Shown here: positions 44,471 through 56,117 of the stretch, piece after piece | How positions within the stretch are numbered: the stretch's first letter is position 1 | How the letters are laid out: every line of letters begins with the position of its first letter | Source: Physcomitrium patens | Taxonomy: Eukaryota > Streptophyta > Bryopsida > Funariales > Funariaceae | DNA: 64,000 nucleotides | NCBI RefSeq assembly: GCF_000002425.4 | Contig: NC_037257.1 | Span: forward strand, 9,365,524 to 9,429,523 | Direction of reading: 5' to 3' | Notes under the pieces: model-generated | What the model was told of the DNA's origin: nothing | Seen by the model: only the letters and a program-made list of their open reading frames with translations | Database searches by the model: none | Position numbers and translations under genes: made by a program

Positions 44471-45661
44471 ATGGAAGGCGATGGCGTTGTGGCGGTGTAC
44501 TGCGACAATGGAAAAGGGTTGTCGGAGAACAACAACAAGAAGACAGTCTCGTATGCTGTGAAGGTTGGATTGGCACAAATGCTGCGCGGCGGAGTGATCA
44601 TGGATGTTGTGGATGCCAATCAGGCCAGGATCGCTGAGGAAGCAGGGGCAGTGGCCGTCATGGCTCTGGAGCGCGTGCCGGCTGACATCCGTGCGGAGGG
44701 TGGTGTGGCCCGCATGAGCGATCCCTCTATGATCAAGGAGATCAAGAAGGCCGTTACTATTCCTGTTATGGCGAAGGCTCGAATTGGTGCGTGGTTTGTC
44801 TGATCTCGCTCGTATAGTATGCGTGTCCCTTCGGCTTGCAGGATTTTGTCTCATTGTTATTTCATGGATTTTGTTTTAGGATTCGATAGGAATGAATGAA
44901 GTCGTTAGTATTGAGTGGACTTGCCCTGATGTGAGAGTTCAATGTTTACTACAGTAGGGATGGATTTTTAGCATGCAGCGATTGTGGTCCTCGGGAATTT
45001 GCTCTAACCTTGCAACTCCTTTGACTGAGCAGGGCACTTTGTGGAGGCTCAAATCCTTGAGGCAATCGGTGTAGATTACATTGATGAAAGTGAAGTCCTG
45101 ACACCAGCTGACGACGTAAACCACATTAACAAGCACAACTACAGGATTCCATTTGTGTGTGGATGCCGTAACCTGGGAGAGGCTTTGAGGCGAATTGCGG
45201 AGGGTGCCGCTATGATCAGAACCAAGGGAGAGGCTGGCACTGGTAATGTTGTGGAGGCTGTGAGGCACACGAGATCAGTGTTGGGTGAGATTCGGCGATT
45301 ACAGAGTCTAGACGATGACGAAGTTTTTACTTTCGCCAAGCAAATTGCTGCACCTTACGAGCTTGTCAGGCAGACCAAGCAGCTTGGAAGACTTCCAGTC
45401 GTCAATTTTGCAGCTGGAGGAGTAGCCACCCCTGCAGACGCAGCTCTGATGATGCAACTCGGATGTGATGGAGTGTTCGTTGGTTCAGGGATTTTCAAGA
45501 GTGGTGATCCTGTGAAGCGCGGACGCGCCATTGTGGAAGCTGTTACACACTACAACGATGCACACATGCTTGCCGAAATGAGTGAAAACCTTGGTGAAGC
45601 AATGGTGGGCATCAATTTAAGTGACAAAAAGGTCGAACGTTTCGCTGCCAGGTCCGAATAG
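44471..45661 (+). CDS. PDX1: Pyridoxal 5'-phosphate synthase subunit PDX1
   Basis: Two exons, 44471-44786 and 45033-45661, joined by a 246-bp intron (G|GTGCGT ... GAGCAG|GG). They give 314 residues, normal for plant PDX1. The enzyme is a cytosolic (beta/alpha)8 barrel that makes vitamin B6 (PLP) from ribose 5-phosphate, glyceraldehyde 3-phosphate and ammonia from the glutaminase PDX2. Residues expected for catalysis are present: Asp45 in GGVIMDVVD, Lys102 in MAKARIGHFVEAQ (split by the intron) and Lys170 in [10 protein letters not shown]. The phosphate-binding [13 protein letters not shown] and VFVGSGIF loops are intact. The C-terminal tail (after about 285) fits the family. Codon use and GC content differ sharply from the surrounding AT-rich DNA. 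It looks functional. Confidence 0.97.
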
Positions 45662-47171
45662 AGAGAACACTACTGGCTATACTTGTCATTGCCTAGTATT
45701 TCTTTTTATTTTTCAGAACTTGTGCTAGCACGTCCATAAGAGACAATGCAATGTACAATTTTTTTAAAAATCTTTGGGATCAAGGTTGGATCTTTCACAG
45801 TCTCCACCTTTGGTTGATTAGAAGAAATTGTGGTCGCTTTTCTTCTCCACATTGCCTTCTGCGCGCAGTACTTGTGCTTTAGATTTATGATGGTGGGCAT
45901 TCTTTTTCTTTTTTCCAAAAACTTTCAATCGACTGCTTCCCTTCCAGTCTACTTTGTTTCACCATCAGTTTCTTACGTGATGAGTTTCCCGTTAAAGGCT
46001 ATATGATGTCTGAATAGCAACTATTGAACACTTTAGTTAAAATGCTGGATATCCTGTTTCCATTTGGATTTCTTCCTGTTCTAGAAACGTAGCAGAAACA
46101 ATATACAACAAGTGTGACGAGTAAAATGACACCATTGTGACTTAGGACGGAGGGCACCATCAATATTTAGTCAGTTACAGTCTAGAAGACTTGGATATGA
46201 AATGTTTCTTAGTTTGTAAGAACTAATACTATTCAATAATTGGTGCATTTTCCTAACGATAACTTCGCAATGGACATATGTTTCAATATTATAAGTTCGA
46301 AATGAGAGAATTCACTAAGTTCTAATATTCTGTCAAAAATGAATATTATTCAATAGAGACTGCTCTTATTATTCCTGAAACTATCATAATCAATTAATGA
46401 TAACTTTTTATAACTGCAGTTACCTAATTTCAAGATTAAATACTAGATGTATATATCATATGTACAAAAATGGCAACATTTTTATTGATATGGTTTGTTA
46501 TACATTGTTCAACTAAAAGAAAACATCGTGATCCAACATTGAATATGAACAACTACAACAATATTCAATGCACAACCGACATTTTAATATGATATTTAAG
46601 ATATGTGACACTTTTAGTAAAACATGATACAATTGTCTGTTAATGTGTGTAAAACCTCAAGTATTATTAGTATATTCCATCTACGAAAATTAAAATCTCA
46701 AGTTAAATTCGTCAAATAAAAATAAACATTTAACAATTTACTATACAAATGCCCATAATGCCCAATTGCAAACACCACTAACTGCAAGATATTCTTTTAC
46801 ATTAGAAGACATTTTAAAGCATTCCTAAATCCTTGAAACCTTTTGCAAAACCCTTTGTAACCTTTTGGAAACTAACATGATTTAGGTTTTTCCATAATAA
46901 ATATTACAGCACTTTTAGAAAATTTTATAAAATCACAAAGACTTTTTTTATACTTTATCACATAAATACACATATACATGAAAACTTTTTTATTTTTATT
47001 TTTATTTTTTTCTGTTTTTTGACATATATAAATTCGTACATCAATCACAATACTTTCGTTGTCCTTCGCTGCAGTGGTGCGAAGAACGAACGTGGGCACC
47101 GGACGAATTCCGTCGACAGAGATAGACGTTCCGTTGGTCCTGATCCAGAGCGGAAGGGGCTGGAAGGCTCG
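45662..47171. other. PDX1 3' region and intergenic DNA
   Basis: The first few hundred bases are probably 3' UTR. After about 46100 the DNA is AT-rich without recognised features, ending with a TTTTTA run near 46988-47010 just before the next gene island. Confidence 0.4.
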
Positions 47172-48762
47172 ATGCCGCCTCGCCAGTCTCGCAATTCCAT
47201 CGCAGGCGCATTCAATCCTATGTGCACCCCTTTCGCCGCTGCTACTCTCGCCTGTGAACCAGAGAATTTCTCCATGGCAGGGACCCTCTGCCCAAGTTTG
47301 TCTCCGACATTACTGCAGATTGAGTGCCTTGATTTCAGGCTAAGCGGCCTCTCGAGTTCATCAGCGGGTGCGTTGTTACTACTCCACCACTTTGCGAATT
47401 TCGTTTTTGTCGTTCTGGTATGAATTGAAGGGTTTTTTTATTGGGTTTTGTAGCTGGCGTTTCATGTAGTTCAGTTGGTGGGAGAGGCTACCTCCGATCA
47501 TGGGTTCGTGCATTGGTTTCTCCACGGTCGCTCGTTGTGTGTAATGCGTTACACTCAGGTACGTCCAAATTTGAATGCTGTTGTGATGAGCGTGCAGGGA
47601 TTAGGGGTTACATTGGGTCGGAGCGCCTTTGAGGTTGCTGTGTTGAGTTTAGGCAGATGAGGAATCTGTATTTCTATGGACAATTGTTTATCGATTGTCG
47701 ATGAAGGTTGTTGTCAGGGTTTGGAATTCTGTATGTGCGAATGGGATGGAAGTCGAGGCTGTGGCAATTAGCACATGGGTCTTACAAATTACAGGCGAGT
47801 TTGTCAAAACTTACGGATGCTGATAAAGCTATAAATATTAGTAATGTATTTGCGTTACTGCATTTATCTACTGCGAAAAGTGTGGAAGAAATCCTAACGG
47901 GACTCTCAAATCCGACCCTCTAGTAAAATGTCCTCTGAAGTTGCTGCTTGAACAGCGTCTTTCTAGTAATGTAGTTTTTCAGGGTCTTGCTACAGTCCTT
48001 AGTTTGAGGAGTGTATACCAGCTATAAAATCCATTGTTGCAAGATGGCACAATGAGTTTAAAAAGTATCAGAATTTAGATGGTTTATCTGAAATTGATAC
48101 CATAATATGAGAATTCTACTTAGTATATACAACTAAATTAAGCACCTCATCGCATAGCTCATTTCGAGTCTCAGTTTACAGAACCATCTGTAACCTAACC
48201 GTTTGAGGAACCAGTAAGTCCATGGTATCCTGTTTAGATTTAATATGTGTGAATCAGTAATCAGTTTTCTTCTAGGCGACGTAACTCTTTTGCAGGTCGT
48301 GGCAGATGGGCAGTGGGAACTGGGACTTGTATTACAAGGCAAGGCCTTGCTGCGGGTGCTTGGAGTGATAGAATCCGACAAATGAAGAGCAGAAGGGTTG
48401 CGGATCCAATCAGAGCCATGGGAGAGGATACCATGTGGATTACAGCTTCTAGCGCAGTTGGTCTGGTTTTGAGTCTAGCAGCTGTCGCTGCCCTAGGCGG
48501 TTACTTGCTCTCTATGGGTGTGGACAATGCAGAACTTAGTGAGGTGAGGAAAAAAACAACCCCTTCTATGAGACCCAAAAATATGTAGTCATGTGGTCGT
48601 GTCTGAAGTACATTTGACATTGGAAATTTCTATGTTGTGTTGTAGGAAGAGAAGATTGAGAGTCTGAAACAGCAAGGTTTATATGAAAAGCCAGAGCCTA
48701 CTCAATATGAAGAACAAGGAGTTGTTACACGGACTCGGAAGCGTCGAAGCAGCAAGGATTAG
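47172..48762 (+). CDS. Small single-pass membrane protein, three exons, family not recognised
   Basis: Exons 47172-47367, 48296-48543 and 48646-48762 join in frame to 186 residues. Donors and acceptors are canonical: G|GTGCGT to TGCAG|GT gives Gly at the join, and GAG|GTGAGG to TTGTAG|GAA is in phase. The N-terminal ~65 residues are Ser/Pro/Ala-rich with few acids, like an organelle transit peptide. A basic segment (SDRIRQMKSRRVADPIR) precedes one transmembrane helix (TASSAVGLVLSLAAVAALGG, about residues 116-135). The tail is acidic then very basic (TRTRKRRSSKD). An in-frame extension upstream of Met 47172 exists but lacks support. The large first intron could hold alternative exons. I do not recognise the family. 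It looks intact. Confidence 0.65.
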
Positions 48763-49734
48763 TTGCATCTGCTTCTGCTCCCTCTTCTTCTGATCATTGT
48801 TTCAAGTTGTATAGTATATTTTCTTCCATCTGGGCTTACTCTGAAGTTATCTGTATCATATGATAGTCACATCATTTAGTGATTGTATAAGTCTTTTATT
48901 AATCAGATTCCAGTTCAAGGGGAGCTTGCATCGTGGACGCATCATTGACATGTGTGACAAAATGGAACTCAATCGTCCAAAGTTTTGCAGAATCTTTACT
49001 GGATTTGGGATAAATTTATTTATTGAAACTTCCTGTATCTGTACTTAAGGTCCATTGTTATGAGTCTCAGTGAAAACCTTGCAGGTGCGCAACGTATTTG
49101 GTGTGAACATGACTTTTGAAGCAGAACTCCTTTCCTCCATGGTTGGATAGACAACTATTATTTGCTTCTTAAGCATTAGTAATTATAAATTTTTTGTCTA
49201 CAAATTTTTTATTCAAAAATTAAATATTTTTTAACTAAAAATTTATACTAATTATACTAATTACCCTAATTAAATCTGAAGTTGTTTTTAGAATAACTCC
49301 TACTTCAAATTCGTGACTTGTATTTTTTAAGTGGTATTAAAATTACTCTACCATATCACATGTATACTACTGGATTCTTGTGCCACGTTGGTCCACTAAG
49401 TTATTCTCACAAATTCACAAAAATCAAAATCAAAATATTGTAGATCTATCTGTCTCTTATTGAATCCTGGTCCTCTCAGGTTCTGATTTTTCCGAGTTCT
49501 ATAATGCAATAAAATCATTTGAGTAATAAACATGACTTTTACTTTTCCTTTTTCCAACTTAAGAACCTAAACTGATTTTATTATATTTTTACAGACTCCC
49601 ACTTAGAAAAATCAAACTTTACTTTTCAAATGATCATCATATTAGAAACTGAATCAATAACTTGAATCACGTTCATCACTAGAATTCGATGCTCATGGAT
49701 GATTCAGCACTGCCAAAGGAACGATGCGGGGTGG
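48763..49734. other. Intergenic between the membrane-protein gene and the P450 pseudogene
   Basis: The first part is likely 3' UTR. AT-rich from about 49150. The two genes converge here. No further gene seen. Confidence 0.4.
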
Positions 49735-52147
49735 ATGCTAAAGAACCAAAACAGAGCGCAGGCAAGGCCAGGAAAGGATCCTACCGTAGGTCCCGCATTG
49801 AAGGCCTTTAAGACGAAGGAGCCAAGCATCTCCAATTGGGCAACCAACCTTCAACACTCATATGAGATGATACGAAGTATTACCGCCCCCCATGTGCATA
49901 AACATTCAATTAACAATCCTCACAATTTGAAGGGTTAGGTCTGTGCCTGAAATACGCTTTATATAAACGCTTTGAAAGGCACCATCCTTGAGCCACCTCT
50001 CGGGTTTGAACTCCAGCACATCAGAATCCCTCAAGAATGGCATTCGTCCCATGGAATATGGTACATGATGCACAAAATCGTCCTTTCTTACTTTTGTACC
50101 ATCGGGGAGTGCATCATCTTCAAACACGTACTTGCTATCCTATGCACATGAAGAACGAAATCTCACAATAATGAACTCCACTCTGAATTTAGCTCAACTC
50201 GTTACCCTTTCCTACAAATGCAATCATGAAGATCTTGCCATTCAAAGCGGATGACTCTTAGATTGGTAAAATCAGAGATGATTGTGCATACGCGAATTGA
50301 TTGACGTACCCTGGCTAGTGGTGGATGTAATCGAAGACTTTCAGAAAGTGCAGCATGGAGGTAGTGCATTCGACCCAAAACCTCATGCTTAAGACGCTGT
50401 GCCATAGACTCGAAATCTGTATGGTAGCCAACCACGTCGACCCCTTCCTTATGGATCTTATCAGCGATATCCGAATGGCGGCACATTGCATACGTAAACC
50501 ATGCAATAGTGACCGCAGAAGTGTCTCGTCTGGCAAGCAAGAAATCAACTCTGACATCTCGCAGTTCCTTGTCGTTGTAGCTATCGTCGCCCCCAGCACG
50601 ATGCGACATAAACCTGGACAGTAGGTCTTCCTTATTCTGTGAATTGAATCCAAAAGCTTTAGATGTAATCGAATATTCAGCTCGCATGTTACACAGATGC
50701 TACATGGACCAAGTATACCTCTCGGCAAGTGATCCAGCATAATCACCAGTAAGCATGCAACTTACAAACTCTCTGCCTGCATCGTGAGCGGCGGAAATCT
50801 CCTTGCGTCTTTTGTTAATTACATTCACCGCGAACATGTCCAGGTTGCGAATAGCTTCACGAAAGCAGCATTCGTCTCCTATATTCAATGCCCTTTATAT
50901 CTTAAACAGAGGGTTCATTGCTCGCCTAACAACCAAACTCTGCGCATCATCAAAAGCTCTTGCGAACGGTACATCTGGTAGAGTGATTGCAAGACAGCCC
51001 AGTTCGACTCCGAAGGCCATTTTGCAAATATTATCCAAAGTCAAGCGTATTGCCAAGTCCTGTAGAAATGATCACAATAATCAGCTCATTAACAGGTAGC
51101 TTTGCCCGAGGTTGACTAGTTACAAAAAAAAACCTTGCAAAGATTGCTCTGCGTAATCTTTGACAAAAACTTCAGTGGCGCGGAATGCTACCAGTTCAAT
51201 TTCGTTCTCCGAGGTTTTTCGACTCACCTGGATTTCTACTGGATCCTTGACAGCCATGGCGCTCTTTAAGACATTTGCCAACTTAATAGCGCCTTCTCGG
51301 AACACGGTGTCACAGTGATCTCGAAGCTTGCTTGTTGAGAATTCTGTGCTGGCAATCCTGCGGTGACGTTTCCATGCTGCTCCATCCGTCATTAACATCC
51401 CAGAACCAAGGAAATCCCCGGCGCGTTCTTGTAAGCCTGGGCCCTGCATGTTGAAAATGTTGCGAGCATGTTAGCACACATCAAAAGATAGCTATGTCAA
51501 CCCTGCAAATTCTTTTCTGGAAATTTGCGGTGTATACAATCTTCACATCGAATTAATTCTGCACTGTACCTCTTCGATCTCTCAATTTATTTCCGTTTGA
51601 AATACTTAACTTGTGAGCTTCTTGAGAGTTTTTGGAAAGATTAGTAAATGCAAGACGCAGTCTACCAGCTGATCATGGACATTGACTGTCCAACAAGCTC
51701 AGAAGCAAATTAGTTCATCTCCTTGTCCACAATGTGCTTTCTTACAATCTTTGTCAGGGTGCTTAACTTTCCATACTTGTGGATATTGGTGAGGATGTAC
51801 TCCACGTTAACAGGGTCAACGGTCGCAAAAAATTTCAGGCTTCGTGGAAACTCTGGAATTGCGAAGGCGAAAGTCTTCACGTCATCACTGAAGTAACTGA
51901 GATACCAATCGTTCAAGGTGTCAAAGTTCTGCACGATATCCAACATGCTTCCTATCACGGGCCAAATTGCAGGCCCAGGGATTCTCTTCCTCCTTCCAGA
52001 TCGTTTGCAAAGCCACAGCCATGTCGACGAAACGATCACAACAAGCGCCACAACAACCGTGATCCATGCTTCCACTCGTCCAGCATTCCCTATAAAAGAT
52101 TTTGTACCATTCAAAACTTCAAGCAATTTCGGCCCTTCATCCCCCAT
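49735..52147 (-). pseudogene. Cytochrome P450, CYP86-clan (CYP704/CYP86-like), pseudogene
   Basis: Exons on - : 52147-51767 (membrane anchor ITVVVALVVIVSSTWLWL, then IPGPAIWPVIGSM), 51443-51228, 51059-50766, 50636-50310 and 50139 to about 49975; introns between the last four are in phase 0 with GT-AG ends. The exon 1 donor is off frame by one base (AAGTTAAG). Family members hydroxylate fatty acids at the ER. Lesions: TAA in exon 3 (FKI*RALNIG, near 50909), the oxygen-binding AGRDTT form changed to ARRDTS, and the heme loop, recognisable near 49775-49802 as FNAGPTVG, without its Cys ligand. ExxR (ESLR) and PERW survive. With no Cys and a stop it cannot be an active P450. Splitting from a related intact gene elsewhere is likely. 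Confidence 0.85.
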
Positions 52148-53189
52148 CCCTGCTAAGCCACCAAGTAGAGAAGCCAGTCAAACAGGCATGCAACCGCTAA
52201 ATCGACAATTTCACAATCTCAATCCACCAAATTACGCCGACAGTTTTATAAGATGCCCGCACTTCCTGCACGTTTCTTCAATTCTGAAACATAACCTCAA
52301 ACAGATCCATGTCCCTCAAAGATGCGAATCCCGTAAAGCTGTAAAATGACGAACAACATATCTATTCAACATTTCATCAAATACCCTCCCTCGATCTGAG
52401 AGTCCATTACTTTTACTATTCTCGGAAACTTGACAAAACGCACAGAAACTCACCTGTCACAGATCTGAGGGCCCGGATGCAACGAAAACAAAGGCAAAAG
52501 AGGATGGGACCCGCACAATCGGCATTGTAAAGGAAGTGCAACAGCAGCAGCAGAATGAGACTTCAGTTGCACCTTCAGACCACATCGTGGACTCAAAAAA
52601 ACCTGGAGACTTCCCGAACGAGAAACCTCACACATTTGTGGGCGTAAGAGTAAGCGTGGAAGAAAAAGGTTGCGAGAATGTATGTTGCAAGTGTGTGAAA
52701 AAAGTTATTGTCCACGCCCCTGTTCTCATGAATCTCATCCTCCATCAGAACCGATTTCGCCGAACAGGTGCCCAGCCAGCACTATGTCTCACATTTTGCT
52801 AGGAATTGCTAGAAGTTCTTAAAATATCAGTAGTAGGAGGGATGTAGGATTAAAGGTCAGGGTTTTGAAAAAACCTCACTCGTTTATGAGTAGGCTTGAG
52901 CCAGAGTAGATGGCACATATGTTTATATAGAATACATGCATAATTTTGCTTAGATCATAGAATTGCTCTAAAAAGGAGTATATACGTATGTTTTGGGTCA
53001 AAGAGTAAATATATGCATGCAACAATTTTCTGCCAATTGTGGCAGTAGCTACATTTATAGCTCTAATGGTTGCTAAGGGTGCGTTGGTGTATGTGATTAA
53101 CTTAACCATACATGCAAGTGGAGTCTTCAAGTTTTATACCAAGCTATTATCTTAGTTTTTGTTTTGTTTGTGATTTGGTATCTTAGTCT

Positions 53190-53190
<1 letters not shown>
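52148..53190. other. Upstream region of the P450 pseudogene and spacer
   Basis: GC-richer to about 52800, then AT-rich. Open frames on + at 51918-52349 and 52536-52802 lack domains and are not called. Confidence 0.4.

Positions 53191-53222
<32 letters not shown>
53191..53222 (+). repeat. Poly-T run
   Basis: An uninterrupted run of about 29 T, possibly the trace of a poly-A tailed insertion on the - strand, although no retroposed sequence was recognised next to it. Confidence 0.8.
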
Positions 53223-53329
53223 GGTACAGACATTGTGGTAGAATGATTTTTAGGTGATTTTAGAGGATTTTTATGAATACAAATAATAATTGTGTTTTTA
53301 TTTTTATTTTTATTTTTATTTTTTTCTCA

Positions 53330-53402
53330 CAAAAAAGATATCTTTTTTTGAGAAACACTTCACTTGTTTATTTGCATTCATCTAGTTCTTGTCCTTAATA
53401 AG
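53330..53402 (+). repeat. LTR 3'-end fragment, A/B lineage
   Basis: CACTTGTTTATTTG and TAGTTCTTGTCCTTAATA match the end of element A's LTR (3449-3498). Nothing downstream resembles a primer site or gag. Confidence 0.5.
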
Positions 53403-56117
53403 ACCACAACATGAACAATTGTAAGCACATAAGCAACAACAAATACATCTAGTAACAAGTGAGGTATTTAAAAAAAATTATGGTTCTAGTAACTATGAAG
53501 AGGTATGCCATTGATGACTTGAATTAATTCTTTTACACCAATCCTATTGCTTTGTGACTCATTGGAAATCCAAAACTTAAGAAGATTTTTTTTTAGCATA
53601 AGTTTTGAGCTCTCTAGCAAAGAGCTGCTATCCACCACTATCCTTGACAGCTTCTATGCTTCTACTCAAGAAGAAGTAGTTGCACACACCAATAACAATG
53701 AGTTAATAGAGATGTTTATCAATAGCAAGAAAGAGAAGACAAAAAAGTAAGGAATGCTATTGGTTATTGCCAACTTGTTACAATTAAATAAAAAAATAAT
53801 GTTTATAAGAGCTGCATCAATATATTTGCTATTAATAAATAGGTTGTTAAGTGTTGCTTACCGAAGTTTTTCAGCTTTAAACTCTTAATAAGACAATATG
53901 AACATATGTAGTTTTCTTTGTAGTTATACAAACTACCCTCTTTGATTATAATTATGTAATGCTTGAAGCACATCTTAGCATGAAACTTGCATTGTACATA
54001 TTGAATCTTGCTACTAATTCTACATTTCATCAAAACTTCTAGTTTTTGTAAGAATATGGAGGAAATTAGAGATTTTCAAATTGAGCTAGTAGAACAAATT
54101 ATTGATGGTATTATTACCAATTAGATTGATGGAAAAAACCAATGCTAATCATAAAACAATGAAAGAGCTTAAGGAACAAATCTCTACAATGTTGGCCATT
54201 GGCTGTTAAGTGCATGTCCTTTCTTCATTATTCAAGGACTTTGCAACCAAAAACAAATGTTATATAGTAACTAAGACCTTAGACATTACCAATATAATAT
54301 CTAATATCACCAATGATAGCAATCATAATAGGTGACTAATGTGAGATATGCAAGAATAAGAATACAACAAAGTAAGTAATTAGCATGAAAGTATTAAAAT
54401 GGCATAAATGTTACAAAATAACAAGTAGGCTTGTTGTTATTTATTTTCTACATAGTTTTACTAGCACCTCTAAATTACATGCAAATCAATAAGTTTCCAC
54501 TATTATTAGGTTATTGTTAATATTTATAAATAAATAAGTTAATAGCATTGATGCAAATATGTGTATTTGAACAAGCAAATAATTACTATTTGCATGTGTT
54601 AAGGTACATATAGACCAAGATTGTAGAGAGTTATATCTTTACTTGATTTTTTATTAAGTATTTTGTATTAAGGAGCATCTTAGCTTCTAACAAGGCCATC
54701 ATGTAATTGCTTAACTTAGATAAATAAGCAAAGTTAGCAAAAAGTAATATCCATAAGAATTACTTCAAATACTTAGTAATAGCCTAGAAAAATGCATTGT
54801 TAGTAATTGAATTGATACAACTAATGGTTGATGTCATCTATTATTTACATGTAGAGAAATCTCTCTTTATTCAAGTGCTATAAGTGTGGAAGCAACTATA
54901 CAAATATTTCAAGAAGTGGCATGCCAAGCAAGCATAATTATATAGTGCATGTGTTTAATGATTTTTTTTAAATGCACAACTACTTAACTATTGTTACAAA
55001 CTTTTAGATAGATCCTATTAACATCAAGTAGCAGCAAAATTTTAATTAGCACCAATTAGTCAATGACTTGACATTAAAGAAACGTGAAGGTATAGTAAGT
55101 GTTTTAACACATTTGATAGAGGTGACAATCAAAGAAGAGTAATTAATTATAAAATAAAAGTAAATTACAAAATAAGGTTTATACTTTAGGATTTGGGATT
55201 TAAGATTTTTGGAAGATATTGTAATTGAAAATAAGAAAAATATTTTTTAAAAGATATTTTTTTGGAATTTATATTAGAAAGAACTGAAAAGAAGAAGAAG
55301 AAGAAGAAGAAGAAAAAAAAAAAATCTCTTAAAAAGAAGAGCATTTTGGAGTTTTTTTAAAAAAGAGCTAGAAAAAGTTTTAAAAAAAAATTTAAGAAAG
55401 ATAGTGATTTAAATGTATTAATTTTCTTTTAAATTTTTTTACTTTATTTAGGATTATATAAATATGTATAGTAATATTGTTTTATTTGAAAATTATTATA
55501 AGCAATTAATGGCAATAAAAAGTCCAATGCCTTCTTAAGGCTAGATGTTAGCACTGCAACAACATGCAAAGAAGGTGATCTATATTCAGAACAACAAAGC
55601 AAAGGGGTTGTAGCAATTGCTGAATGATGAGATTTGAATGCATTTGTTAATTGAAGAAGAGGATAAGCACCTACACTTCTGGACAAATTTGTATTTGTTG
55701 GATATGAACATGAATAATATTAAATGGATAAAGAAATATATGTGCATTACTGAACATCCTCAAGTATTATGCTTTTGGTATGCATTTATTTAGTTAATGA
55801 AGTGCACTATAAATTTAGTATTTAAATTCATGGCTTGTACTTGTGGTTATGTTTGTAAGTTTTTTGTTTATATTGCAAGGATGTTATGTTTATTGTATTG
55901 ATGTGGAGGTTCCATATTTATTTGCGAAGTGATTTGTACTAGCAACTGCATTCAAAAGTAGAGTATTAGAATATGGTAGAATGTCATGGCATATTTAAAA
56001 TCATATAAGTTGTTCTCTGCTAATGTGCCAGCTCAGAAATATGAAGCTAACATCGTAAAGGGAAAGCCACCACAATGAAAGCTTCCACCAGCCTGAATGT
56101 AAGCACAACGAGGCTCA
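53403..56117. other. AT-rich DNA with no assigned gene
   Basis: A GAA microsatellite lies at about 55287-55315. Short open frames (for example 53547-53750) lack recognisable motifs. It may hold decayed transposon sequence, but I cannot place it. Confidence 0.4.

Noticed and set aside
51918-52349. 143-codon + strand frame
   Set aside because: Antisense to exon 1 of the P450 pseudogene, without recognisable features.
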